DNA of 64,000 bases from contig JAJHZJ010000121.1 in NCBI GenBank assembly GCA_023548195.1, positions 612,347 through 676,346 of the forward strand, read 5' to 3'. The position numbers and the translations under genes are program-made. Below are positions 21,430-31,672 of this stretch, in pieces (position 1 is the first letter of the stretch; the number at the start of each line of letters is the position of its first letter). The notes under the pieces are model-generated. The model was not told the DNA's origin and did no database searches. It saw only the letters and a program-made list of their open reading frames with translations. The DNA comes from Bettongia penicillata ogilbyi. Taxonomy: Eukaryota; Chordata; Mammalia; Diprotodontia; Potoroidae.

Positions 21430-22045
21430 TCAAGATCTCTCTGTACTTTGTTCTGGGTACTGAGCTAGGTTTGGGAGTTATAATGACAGAAGTGTAATAG
21501 TCCCTTCCTCGAGGAGCTTACATTCTACAGTATTCTATTGCCAAAGACAATAGGTGCACATAGGAATATCAAGATGAATTTCACGTAGAAGGTGGCACTT
21601 GAGCAGAGTCTTAAAGGAAGCAAAGGATTCTTGGAGGGAGGAGGAGGAATTGTGCTCCAGGCATGGAGAATGCCCAGCACAAAGTTACTAAGATGGGAAG
21701 AGGAACAGTAAAATGGTCAGATTGACAGGATTACAGAATGGAAAGGAGAGTGATGGCTGGAAAGGTAAATTGGAACCAAGGTGAAGAGTTTTAAATATCA
21801 AACAGAGATCTTTATATGAACCTTTACATAGGAAACCACAGGAATTTACTGAGCAAGTTGACTAGCATGGTTAGACCAGAACTTTAAGAAAATGTCTTTA
21901 GTAATTGTGTGTGGTGGGATAGATTGGAAAGGGGGGAAATACGAGCCAGGGAGAACAATTAGAAGAACAGATTAGGAGTGATGAAGGCCTGAACTAGGGC
22001 AATGGCTGTGAACAGAATTAAGGTCTATGTTTCATAAGAGTTAGA
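21430..22045 (-). mobile_element. L2 LINE 3' part, antisense
   Basis: From the 3' end: ctgggtactgagctaggttt, cctcgaggagcttacattct, tagaaggtggcacttgagca, gagtcttaaaggaagcaaag, ccaggcatggagaatg, taaatatcaaacagagatct, ggttagaccagaactttaag and gtgatgaaggcctgaactag. About 600 bases cover the 3' UTR and the end of the ORF. Confidence 0.85.
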
Positions 22046-22284
22046 GCCAAGAACAGGGGTGCGCTGGAGCATACTGGAAGGCTCTTGTTAAATGTTTGGT
22101 GTGAGCATTTACACCTTGGAAAATGGCAAATGCTCTAAATCAGGACCTGAATTTTTGTTTTGACTTAATAAAGTGAAGAAGAAAACGTTAATGATACAAA
22201 TTAAACTTTAAAGTGTGTCATGTGTACATTTTTATTTCCCGATAGAACCATTTGTTAAACATTTACCAGCATTCTATTGGCTAG

Positions 22285-22450
22285 GAGGCACCTCAGAGAT
22301 CAACTAGTTCAGCCCTTTCATTTTACAAGTACAGAGATGAGAGCCAGCACTGCCAAGTCATTTGCCCAATCACACAAGTACAAGCTGAGTGAGCATTTTA
22401 AATCTAACTCCTTTGACTCCAAATTCACTGTTTTTTCCACTGCATTATGT
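22285..22450 (-). mobile_element. MIR-type SINE, antisense, host of a WSINE insertion
   Basis: Blocks ggcacctcagagatcaacta, tttcattttacaagtacaga, gccaagtcatttgcccaatc and tttgactccaaattcact follow the antisense MIR order. The element is cut at its outer edge by the WSINE at 22451-22690. Confidence 0.75.
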
Positions 22451-22690
22451 TTTTGTTTTTGAGTCATTTCAGTCATATGAGACTGTCTAATGCTGCTTGG
22501 GGTTCTCTTGGCGAAGATACTGGAGTGGTTGGCCATGTCCTTCTCCAGCTCATTCTACAAATGAGAAAACCGAAGCAAACAGGGTGACTTGCCCAGGATC
22601 ATAAATGTTTCAGGCCAGATTTGAATCATGGAGATGAGTCTCCTTGACTCCAAGACCAGTGCTCTATGTACTACACCACCTAGCTGCCCC
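22451..22690 (-). mobile_element. WSINE1-type core-SINE with exact 10-bp target-site duplication
   Basis: Antisense, full length: tttgagtcatttcagtcata tail, actggagtggttggccatgt, cttctccagctcattctaca, gtgacttgcccaggatcata and the head ending caccacctagctgcccc. It is flanked by tgcattatgt at 22441-22450 and 22691-22700, a perfect target-site duplication that fixes both boundaries. Confidence 0.95.
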
Positions 22691-22700
22691 TGCATTATGT

Positions 22701-23689
22701 GACACACAGTTGCAATACCCCATCTACATATCCAACGTGATCAAAACTCAGTGATCCTAGCTCTACTTCAGAGATGGCACCCCTGACAGTAACACAAAGT
22801 CTAGGCTGATGATTGGAGCCTTCCCATGCTTAGAAATTTGGTCTATCTTTGAGAATTTTAATTAGATGATTGGCAAGTAGATTATGATTTCTAGTTCCTC
22901 CAGTAGTGCCAGAGGACTAGGGTCTGATGTTATGATGTTAGGCTAGGATTTCTGTAAGTTCATACCATAGGAGTGAACCTTAGGTCTTAGCTTTAAATTG
23001 TAGTTCCCTAGTCTACTCAAATGGGGCCCAGGAATTAAACACTGATTATTTTTTTTTAGGGCTGCAAGCAAGGGATGGGAGGGGGAGTCAGTGCCCAGGA
23101 ATTGGAGTTGCTATATCCAGGATCATAATGAGCACAGAGAAAAGTGAAGCATTGCCTAGGATGTGGACATTGGGTTAGAGGAGGCTTCCTCCTGACGGTG
23201 ATTGCTGTCTGTGAACCTCATCTTTTGGTCAGCCCTATGGATATACCTGGCATAACCACTCTTGTTATTACTCACAGAAGGCCATTCCCATAATGCTCCT
23301 CTTCATCACCCCTACCCCTCCTCCCCACCTCACTTCATCTCCAGTTCCCATGGGCTGTCCTTGAGACTGTCTTCCATATTGCCATTCTTTCCATAAGTAT
23401 CTCTCCCCCAGTATTTCCCATGGTGACACTGACCTCTGCCTCCACCTCCTCCCATTTAACTGAATTGGTTTCAGGTCCCATTTGGGCTAGTTTTACTTCT
23501 TGCTACAACCTTCTTGGTTCCTAGATGCAGACGCATACTAACGCCTTTTAGCTCTCTCTGTAATAAACGTTCAGGATTCTGATTGGTGCTTTGAAATCTA
23601 TCAGGAAATGCTTCCTTCCTTTTGATATAAATCTGATATAAGCTGTGGAATTCAGTGGGGCGGAGAAGGAAGGTACTAGTATTCTAGTT
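22701..23689. other. Unclassified interval
   Basis: About 1 kb not assigned. The 23160-23560 part is richer in pyrimidines (cccctacccctcctccccac) but has no frame or splice context that I can defend. Confidence 0.35.
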
Positions 23690-23755
23690 TCCATTCTTTG
23701 CTAACCATGTACAAGTCACTTCATCTCAGTTTCCCCATATGCTAAGTAGAAAGAT
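23690..23755 (+). mobile_element. MIR core fragment, sense
   Basis: Only the core is left: ctaaccatgtacaagtcact, tcatctcagtttcccc and atatgctaagtagaaag. Confidence 0.5.
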
Positions 23756-23922
23756 CTTCCATTTTCCCATCACATAGATGTCAATCAGGGCTAATGAAAT
23801 TTAAGCAGAAGAAACAATAATCATTCACTCCTCTTCAGACCTGGTACGGGAGGCAGACAACCACCTGAGAATCAACACGAGAGGAGATTAGGGGGATACC
23901 AAGAAACACATCTTTTTTTTTT

Positions 23923-24182
23923 AAAGACTGAATCTTCCAGTGTCATCCAGGCTGGAGGTGCAATCACTGGTCTGATCTCACTGCTGATCAGCATAAAAAC
24001 TTTGACCTGTTCCATTTCTGACCTGGGCGGATGCGCCCCTCCTTAAGCAGCCTGGTTCCCTGCCCCCAACTCCAGGGGCTCACTATATTGGTATTGGATG
24101 TGGTGTGAATACCCTAGTGGGGCTTTAGCCCTACTACAGCTCACAACTCGTAAACTCAAGCAATCTACCAGCCTCAATGTCT
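23923..24182 (-). pseudogene. RN7SL pseudogene: 7SL (SRP) RNA retropseudogene
   Basis: The plus strand is the reverse complement of most of the signal recognition particle RNA. Recognisable blocks are tcatccaggctggaggtgca (3' Alu-domain end), cactgctgatcagc, actttgacctgttccatttc and tgacctgggcgg, then cccctccttaagcagcctgg (S domain), and finally ctcaagcaatctaccagcct (5' Alu domain). About 260 of the usual ~300 bases are present, and roughly the first 45 are missing. A T-run at 23913-23922 is the antisense A-tail expected of an L1-mobilised copy. Many substitutions in the paired regions mark it as dead. It is a complete-type 7SL copy and not an Alu/B1-like monomer, because the S domain is retained. 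Confidence 0.9.
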
Positions 24183-24306
24183 GGAGGAGGAGGAGGAGGA
24201 AGACGAGGAGGAGGAGGAGCAGCAGCAGCAGTAACACTAATAGTAGTAGTGGTAGTTGTAGTGGTAGCGGTAGTGGAAGTAGTGGTGGTGGTAGTAGTTG
24301 TAGTAA
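24183..24306. repeat. GGA/AGC/AGT trinucleotide repeat
   Basis: Consecutive trinucleotide tracts (gga, agc, agt, ggt variants) abut the 5' end of the 7SL pseudogene. They create poly-Leu (minus) and Arg/Ser/Gly (plus) frames that are artefacts. Confidence 0.95.
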
Positions 24307-24530
24307 CATTTATATAGTGCCTCCTATGAGCTAAATATGTTACAAATACCTCACTTGATCTTTACTACAACAGTGGGAAGTACTATTACTATCCTCATGT
24401 TAGAGATGAGGAAACCGGACAAACAGAAGTTAGCTGATTTGCCCAGGGTCACATAACTAATCTAAGAACATATTTTAATTCATGTCTTCCTGACTCCATT
24501 GTTATATCTACTTCACCGCCTCCCTCCCTG
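24307..24530 (-). mobile_element. MIR/THER1-type SINE, antisense, near full length
   Basis: Starting from atttatatagtgcctcctat: tgagctaaatatgttacaaa, cctcacttgatctttactac, tagagatgaggaaaccggac, tgatttgcccagggtcacat and tcatgtcttcctgactccat. The head runs to a decayed 'ccgcctccctcc'. Confidence 0.88.
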
Positions 24531-25107
24531 TAACCCATTATGGGCATGTATCACCACACTCATCTAAGGAACACTCTTAAAAATAATTTTTAAACATGTA
24601 CATATTCTTAACACCAATAATTCTGGGGTTTTGGGCACAGTATTTATTTTAAGATGTCCATTTGTTATAGTGAAAGCTCAAAGAATAGTTATTAGTGACA
24701 TGCCTTCATGGACACAAAATTATAAAGCAAAACGGAATCATTTTTGTCTAATATAAATAAGGAAGCACAAATATTTCTGTAAGTTCCATGTGCGGAGGCT
24801 TTGTAGTGACCAGAATATGGAAAACCCAGGTTCTTTTTTTTTCTGTTGTTGTTACTAGCAGGTATATTTAATAAAGGCAACAGTGTGGAACAGGAAATTA
24901 GAAAGTAATGGTCTTATCCTCGTCACTTACCTTTTTTTCTTACTCAAATGCATCTGCATGGGGAACATTATGGGAGCCTATGGGGTTCATAGCCCTAACT
25001 TTCATACATTTGTCATTTTTTTTAAGAGTCCTCAAATTGTGTTTTAAGGACATGGGATATTATCAAAGGTTAAATGAGAACTAAAAGGAATCTTCTATCC
25101 ATTCTAG
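24531..25107. other. Unclassified interval
   Basis: No recognised element. A T-run near 24833-24843 could be the tail of an unidentified antisense retrocopy. Confidence 0.35.
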
Positions 25108-25195
25108 GCAATCAATTAACGAGCATTCATTAAGTGCCTCTTATGTTCCAAGCATATTCTGGCTTTGGAGATAGTGATCCAAGCAGACATGCTTC
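25108..25195 (-). mobile_element. L2 3' end, antisense
   Basis: aacgagcattcattaagtgc, ctcttatgttccaagcat and tttggagatagtgatccaag match the antisense L2 terminus. Confidence 0.7.
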
Positions 25196-26888
25196 AAAAT
25201 CAGAACCAGACAGTAGAAATTAAAACAATGGATTTAATCTTAGCCTAGAGCACTCTCACTGACTTTTGCTGGTAGTTTTATTAGGTATAGTGTCCCATAC
25301 CTCTAATAAATATGCGCTTAACAAAAAAATCATCCTTCCCTTTCTGACTATAACACCTTAGGACCCAAGAGTATAAAGCCAATAGCTGACCCTAAAGAAA
25401 TGAAGTCCAACAGGAGGTAGCAGGAAACATCTACTGGCAACTGGATATGCCCAATAAAGACTTGACACTTACATCAAAGATATGACACCCAGGAGACAGC
25501 TACATGATGAGATCACCAAAGGATATCAGCAGCCCTGCAGCATTAATGGTACAAACTGCCTTGGCCAGGAATGTGCCCCAGTCACATGGGTTCCTGGTGT
25601 ATGTCCCTGTCATCCTAATAACTGCTTCATACGTAGATTCCTGTCCTGTATTCCTTCATGCATCTATCCTGACCATGTCTGGGTATTCTCTCTATACATT
25701 TTTGGTCATGTTTGTTCTCTGCATGTCTGTCTTTCCCTACTTGGGCAGTAACTTACAAAAGGATGTACTCCATGTGTAAGTGGGGTGATCTTTTTCTTGG
25801 CACTTTATTTACTTTGATATTTTATTAAATAACTTTTTAAAATTAATGAGTCCTCTGGCTAGCTAGAGGAGTTCATGAGCTAAGATTTTGAGTGGCTGAG
25901 GCACAGAATGCCCCAAGCTTGGGGAAAATGTTTTTTTAAGGACCCTTATGGGAGGGAGGTATCCCAGGTGCTACAAATGCTTTGTTACAATGTCTTTTGC
26001 TTGTGGAAATCAATTAAAACAAAAACAAAGCAAAACTCTACTCAATCTGTTGGAGTATGGCAAGTAATGACCATATCATCCCTGACTAGAACAGTACTAA
26101 TCCAAGGATTACATCAATGGATTATATCAATTACTTTGCAGTAAAAAACAAAAATGAACTTGAAACAAGAAAAGTTGTATTGTGGACACTAACTATTGAG
26201 CTGTTGTCCTTATATGTGTAAGATTTCATTGTGCTACTTCTGCACTAAGATTCTGTGACTGGAGGTTTTTAAGAGGAAGTTAGGTGAACCATTACACTGT
26301 CCTTGTTAACTTCTGTGTATTCAGTCTCATCACTGGCATCCCCCATTTCCCTTTTCCTGACACATAATAAATACATGAAGCACAAACTATTCATGGTCAA
26401 CCATGGATTTTATGGGAAGCAAAATCAGGATAAAGAAATAACTTAAAGGAATGGCATGAAACAAAAAGGCATATAAGATGTCCAAATAGCAAACAGGAAA
26501 AATGGGTGGATTTCTGGTAATCAAACTTTTTGGAACTTTCCTTAGTTCTTAAAGTGCCAATTGCAAATGGCAACATAAATCCAATTTACTGTTTCCATTT
26601 AATGGAGTCTGTTCCCTAAAGTCAGCTGCCTCTACTTAGTCCCAGATCACACCCTGTAAAACTTGAATCAGGATCTAGTCACCTTTGGATTAGCGTTGTT
26701 GTTCTCTGCCTGCCTTTCATCTTCTGTCAGGGAGGATTTTCCCACGTCTCACTAAATTCAAAAGTTCCTGGGCTGGCAGAACTGTGCCCCTCCCTCCTTC
26801 CCCACCTAGGCTCAAACCAGTTAATAATCCAGTCTCAGAACTGGGAACGGACACCATGTCTCTGAACCACAAAATCCCAAGACTCCCA
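25196..26888. other. Largest unclassified interval
   Basis: 1.7 kb without a confident assignment. Two overlapping plus frames (25482-25751, 89 codons; 25504-25779, 91 codons) contain hydrophobic stretches, but I find no promoter, splice or family evidence. It may hide an ERV or older DNA element. Confidence 0.35.
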
Positions 26889-26907
26889 GTGTGTGTGTGT
26901 GTGTGTG
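26889..26907. repeat. Short (GT)n
   Basis: Nine to ten GT units followed by a G-rich stretch at the end of the LTR-like element. Confidence 0.9.
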
Positions 26908-27560
26908 GCGGGAGGAGGGGGGGGGAAGTATGAACATCTCCTTACTCAAATTGACTGCTCAGAGGTTTCTCAAAGCAAAACCAGAAAATCTCCTTTATTC
27001 GGTTCTTGCAAGAAGTGGGCAGTCCCTTCACCAGCAAAGCTGGAGTAGGGAAGCGCCTTATAGAATCAGAATGGCAATTTATATAGACCCTGACTTGGAA
27101 ATCCCCCTCCCACAGCTGACCATTATTCTCATTGGCTGAGAAGTCCGGTCTTACATTGTAGATGTGAAATCTAACCAATCCTTTTTGAAACCTGGTTCAA
27201 ATTTCCCACTCCTGGATGTTACAAAGTCCGAAAATACACATCATTATATGTAAATTAGACATTGAAAATATATGCAAATGAAGCATTGATGACTCATGCA
27301 AGCTGGGCATTGAGAACTTATGCAAATCAGGTGGACCTGTGTGAAGACTGCAGACTGCATGCGCATATGCAAATTAGGTATTGAGGAGTTAGTGACTTAT
27401 ATCCAATCATTGATCCTAATGCAATACATAGCGTTATATGGAAATCACCTGACTACCTGGGCCTAAGGTCTCTTCAGAAGACTCCATATTCCTGAGAAGT
27501 CTTCACTAAATCTGTTTCCATTCACCAGCAGTGTTTCAAACCTTACCTCACATGTACGGG
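26908..27560 (-). mobile_element. Probable solitary retroviral LTR, antisense
   Basis: Read on the minus strand from high to low coordinates, it shows five 24-base units each starting atgcaaat or a variant, two CCAAT-type boxes (plus-strand aaccaatcc near 27174 and attggctgag near 27131), a TATA-like ctatataaattgcc near 27075-27090, then ccgaataaaggaga (a poly(A) signal near 26990-27003). U3, R and U5 are therefore in the right order and spacing. No coding region belongs to it. The outer boundaries are approximate. Confidence 0.6.
27248..27390. repeat. 24-bp tandem repeat with octamer motifs
   Basis: Units start at 27248 (atgtaaat), 27272 (atgcaaat), 27296 (atgcaagc), 27320 (atgcaaat) and 27367 (atgcaaat). 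The first four are exactly 24 bases apart, and the last follows a 23-base insertion. Most contain a following gcattga or tattgag block. Confidence 0.9.
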
Positions 27561-28104
27561 TTGCGGGGGGGCAGGAGTAGGGAAGGAGGTCCCATCCAAA
27601 GAGACTATTATATTTGTTTAAAAGAAAGGATCTAATGGTGTATTGTAGTAGTAGTAACTGGAAAATAACACTGGTGTAATAATCCAAAAACAAATTTAAA
27701 ATAAATCTGAATGGAGATATAGCACCTTTTATTATTGCGATGCTGAGCAAGTCGTATGTGTTCTCTATTTTTTCAAGCGGGAAGAATTCGAACAATTTAT
27801 TCAAGAAACCTTGCCTGCCCCCTCTAATAAGAAAGAATAAAATTCAGATATAAGCAGTAAGGCCAAAAGAATCTGGGATATGTAGGATGAATGTGAACTG
27901 AATATCTAGGGTTAATGGATAGACATTGCCAGTTAGAAACAGGACCCTTCCAACTCCACTTGAAAAAAAAGTTTTGATGTTGCTTTTTTGTTTTTCTACC
28001 ATTGTTATTTCTTCAATCTTTCTCCCCCCTTCAGTGCTCCAATTGCATGCTTCCTTGAAACAAAGAAAAACGCTTAAGGCTAAGGAAATTGGCACCTTAG
28101 CTCA
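27561..28104. other. Unclassified interval
   Basis: This lies upstream of the antisense LTR. A minus frame of 113 codons (27463-27804) overlaps it without domain signature. It could be remaining retroviral sequence, but there is no support. Confidence 0.35.
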
Positions 28105-28195
28105 GGCTTGTTTTTAAACTTTTCTCAGTATCCCCAATTCTTAGCACAGTACCTGGCTCAGAGTAGGTACTTAATAAATATTTCTTGACTGACAA
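28105..28195 (+). mobile_element. L2 3' end, sense
   Basis: The terminal blocks agtatccccaattcttagca, cagtacctggctcagagtag, gtacttaataaatatttctt and gactgaca are nearly consensus. Confidence 0.92.
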
Positions 28196-28299
28196 CTAGA
28201 TCTAATAGAATAGATGTGCTTTCCACATCCAGAGCTGTCTACCTCTCTACTGAGAAAACTAAAGTATTTTAGCTTAAAAATTCTGGGGTTACATATAAG

Positions 28300-28395
28300 A
28301 TTGCATGGCATCTGGGGGAAGGAGAGAGAGAGAAAAAATTTAAAACTTATAGAAGTGATTGTTGAAAAATGAAAACAAATTAATTTAAAAATTTC
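28300..28395 (+). mobile_element. L1-type 3' tail fragment, sense
   Basis: ggaaggagagagagagaaaa, atttaaaacttatagaagtg and attgttgaaaaatgaaaac resemble the terminal 3' UTR of marsupial L1. Very short. Confidence 0.45.
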
Positions 28396-29331
28396 TGGGG
28401 TTATTGATCAAGAAATAATGATCAAATTAATGCTGCCAGTATCAGACATAGCACACTGGCCAGTTTTCTTCTTGTCAAGAGATTTTGTCATGTGGTTTTC
28501 TGTTCATTCTAGCAGCGGGGGGAGCTATTTTTGAGACAAGTGAAGCCTTCTCCCTTTGCTTGGTTAAGATGCATCTCCAGCGAGTGATTATTCAGTACTG
28601 GAGCATTGGTGCAGAAGTTTGTGGTATATTATGCTGATCTGTCAAGGAGTGTATAAATACAGACAGCAGGAGGTTGCAGCTCACTGCATCTCTGATTTGA
28701 CTGACATAGAGAAGTCCTCATAAGACAGAGCTCCCATGCCACATTGTACCAGCAGAATACCCAATCTCAATTAATTATTAGACTAAAAGATTTCTGTTAT
28801 CAGTGCCAATCTCAGAAATTAGTAGCAGGGGAGAGAAAACCTATAGTCTCTCACCGCAGGGTCAGATGGTGTTTGTCTATGCCACTAATTTCAAATTCCA
28901 ATTTTGAAGTACCCCAGGATATCTCCAATTATCTCTAGTGGTATCATGAAATTCTCCAAATGAAAGGCCCCAAAATAATCTTGATTGACTTTAATTAAGA
29001 AATAAAGAAATAAACATAAGCCCTAAGGAAGAATTGGGAGCCAAATCATATTGTAAAAGAATGTTGCAACTCTGAAACACATTGGAATCACTGAAATATG
29101 TAAAGATTATCTGTTTGTATCTGAGGGGCACCTGCATCATATCACCAAAGGGCAGTCAATAAATTTCCATGGTTGGGTAAATTTTCACCGTAGAATCCTA
29201 GAAGCTGACATCTTCTAAATAATACCCGTGAGCCTCAAGAAGGGAGATTTTGGTACCAACTTCCATACCTTGACTAACAAAGTTGGGATCCACAATTGGC
29301 TGGTTGGAGTCCCACAATGCAACAAAATAAT
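28396..29331. other. Unclassified interval with TATA-like motif
   Basis: No repeat is recognised. A gtataaatac box at 28651-28660 lies in a moderately G-rich context followed by agcaggaggttgcagctcac. No ORF follows. A 114-codon minus frame at 29198-29542 crosses into the hAT element and is chance. Confidence 0.35.
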
Positions 29332-29339
29332 GTCTAGAC

Positions 29340-29833
29340 CAGGGGTTCCCAAACTTATTTGATCTATTGTCTCCTTTTAAATGCAATAATTTATTATAAA
29401 TTTGTGGGGGGTTTTCCCTGCACTGAAATTTTGATGATGCAATATTGCATAACGTAATTGTATAGTATCCTACTGTAAACAGGTCATTACACGTACATAT
29501 TCCTGCCAGTGCATGCTGGATTTCCCTCAATGAGCAATACACTCACCTGCCAGCACTTGTGTGTTTAGACTGATTGGTGGACTTGACCCCTGATAGGTTA
29601 TAATTTGCATTTCGTGCGCTTATTTGGAAAATAATGTAATCACTAAGACTTTAACTCTGTTACACAATAGATGAAACATGTATGAATAGTTTTTCAAATT
29701 TTTCTTTTCTTATGTTCCCACTACCACCTTATTTTTATTCAATGCACCCAGATTATGCCTTAGGTTACTACCACCCCCTTCAATCATTTCAGCATCCTCC
29801 CAGGAAGTGGTATCACCTGCTTTGGAACCCATG
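29340..29833 (+). mobile_element. hAT-like DNA transposon D, copy 1 (non-autonomous)
   Basis: The ends are inverted (caggggttcccaaactta at the left; ctttggaacccatg at the right) and flanked by 8-base sequences gtctagac and gtctaggt, which fit the nTCTAGAn target preference of Charlie-type hATs. Internal blocks are shared with 60792-61481, e.g. gaaattttgatgatgcaata, ttggaaaataatgtaatcac and ggttactaccaccc. No transposase frame is left. Confidence 0.8.
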
Positions 29834-29984
29834 GTCTAGGTCACAGTCTAAATATCAAGAATGAGTCAGAACTCCTTCCAAGTGAGGCCGATTCCAACCC
29901 TTATGTAAGTTCATTGCAGCCTTGGATTGTTGCTTGAGGTTCCTGAAAGGTGTTCCTGGTGTTCCCATGGTGCATCAATAAGGG

Positions 29985-31275
29985 TTTCTTACACAACTGC
30001 TATATGTCCATCATTGTGTTAGGCACTAGAAATATAAAAACAAAAGCAATAAGTTTACATTGACTAGGAGACACAGCATGTCCACATATAAGAATATATA
30101 GAATATATACAAAATTAACTCAAGGTAATTTGGAGAGGGTGAAGGAAATAGCAGGTGAAAGATTTCGTGTAGAAAGTGAACAACAACTTCAGTTTTGAAG
30201 GGAAAAAAGATTCTAAGGCACAGAGTGCATTTCAGGAATGGGGGATAGCCACTGAAAAGGCATAAAAAAGGATGGTGGAGTGATAGGTGAGGAGGAGTAG
30301 GAAAGCCAGTCTGATTAGATCATAGATTATAGGAGAGGGAATAATGTACAAAAGGTTTTAGATGCTAAAATAAGAATATTTATTATTTATATATCTGATC
30401 TTAAGACAATAGAGAACCCTCAAAGTTGATTTAGGGAATTTATATGGTCAGACAGGCATTTTAACAAATTAACTTTAGCCACCACATGAAGGCTGGATCA
30501 GAGAGAATCAAGATGATGTAAAGAGACCAGTTAAGAGAACATTGCAACCATACAGTCATGAGATGATAGGGACCTGAATCAAGGTAGTGGGCATGTGAGT
30601 AAATAGGAGACTGAGTCAAGAGACGTTATGGAGGTAGAAGTAAAAAAAAAGATTTGGAAATTGTTTGAATATACGATGTGTGAGAACGATGGGGGAACTG
30701 AGGATAATGCTGAGTTGGCAATGGTTGTGCCATATGGAGAGAGAGGGAAATTCAGGAGGGAGGTGGGTTTCTTTCTTGGACATGTTGAGTTTGAGATGCC
30801 CATGGGACATCCTTTTCTAAATGTCCAGTAGGCAGTTGGAGGTGTATGCCTAGAGTTTTGGAAAGAGATTATTAAACCTATGAAAGCCAATATCATAATA
30901 GAGAGAGCATATGGAGAGAAGGGGACCAAGGATGGTGTCAGTGTACACCCCCATTTGGGGATATGATTTGGGTAACTAACCAGCATTAGAATTAAGAGTA
31001 GAACCGAGATAGAACACTGTAAAAACAAAAACAAAATAGAGAAGAGAGAGTAATCTAAAGCAAATGGTGGTTATTGGAGTTAAATGTTTTAGAGAATATG
31101 ATGAGGATGAGAACTGAGAAAAACTCATTAGATTTGACAATTAAGGAAACTTTAGAGAAAGCAGTTTCATTGGAATTCAGTCATATTGCAAAGGGTTGAG
31201 CAGAGGTTGGGAGGTGAAGAGGTAGAGGCATTGAAAGGAGATGGGTTTTTCTAGTTTGGCAATGAAAGAGAAGAG
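29985..31275 (-). mobile_element. L2 LINE, 3' UTR to reverse transcriptase, antisense
   Basis: From the 3' end: tccatcattgtgttaggcac, cacagagtgcatttcagga, ttatatggtcagacaggcat, ggggaactgaggataatgc, cttggacatgttgagtttga, gatgcccatgggacatcctt and tccagtaggcagttggag. In the minus frame this gives MSHGHLKLNMSKKETHL-like text, matching the L2 polymerase C-terminal part. Further blocks at 31100-31270 (tgatgaggatgagaactgag, gcaaagggttgagcaga) continue upstream in the ORF. It is a long but frame-broken copy. Confidence 0.85.
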
Positions 31276-31424
31276 ATGCTTAGGTTTGGGTTGTTTTTTT
31301 TTTTTTTAATATTGTCTTGTTTCTGTTTTGGATTAGGGAGTGGAGTCTATTCATGGGCAAAGGGAAAGTAAAACAAGTAAAAAGTATTGGAGGCAGAACG
31401 TTAACCCAGGTCTTCCCAGTTCTA

Positions 31425-31672
31425 GAACAGCTAGTTGGCACAGTGAACAGAGCCCTGGGCCTGGAGTTGGGAGGACCTGAGTTGAAATTTGGACTCAGAT
31501 ACTTACTAGCTATGGGACTGGGCAAGTCACTTAACCCTGTTTGCCTCAGTTTACTCATTTGTAAAATGAACTGGAGAAGGAAATAGCAAACCGTTCCAGT
31601 ATCTTCACAAGAAAACTCCCAAATGGGGTCACGAAGAGTTGGACACGACTGAAATGACTAAACAAGAGCAAC
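31425..31672 (+). mobile_element. WSINE1/Mar1-type core-SINE, full length
   Basis: Head acagctagttggcacagtga, ggagttgggaggacctgagt, core gggcaagtcacttaaccctg and tgaactggagaaggaaatag, then ggggtcacgaagagttggac and acgactgaaatgac. This is one of the best-preserved copies of the family in the window. Confidence 0.93.

Noticed and set aside
24043..24334. Poly-Leu (minus) and Arg/Ser/Gly-rich (plus) frames
   Set aside because: Both are translations of the GGA/AGC/AGT trinucleotide tract next to the 7SL pseudogene.
25482..25779. Two overlapping plus frames with hydrophobic stretches
   Set aside because: Overlapping frames in two phases with no start context, splice signal or family match are most simply chance.
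30579..31034. 151-codon minus frame as a possible membrane protein
   Set aside because: It lies within an antisense L2 and part of it reads as L2 polymerase C-terminal sequence. The hydrophobic look comes from frame-shifted L2 text.
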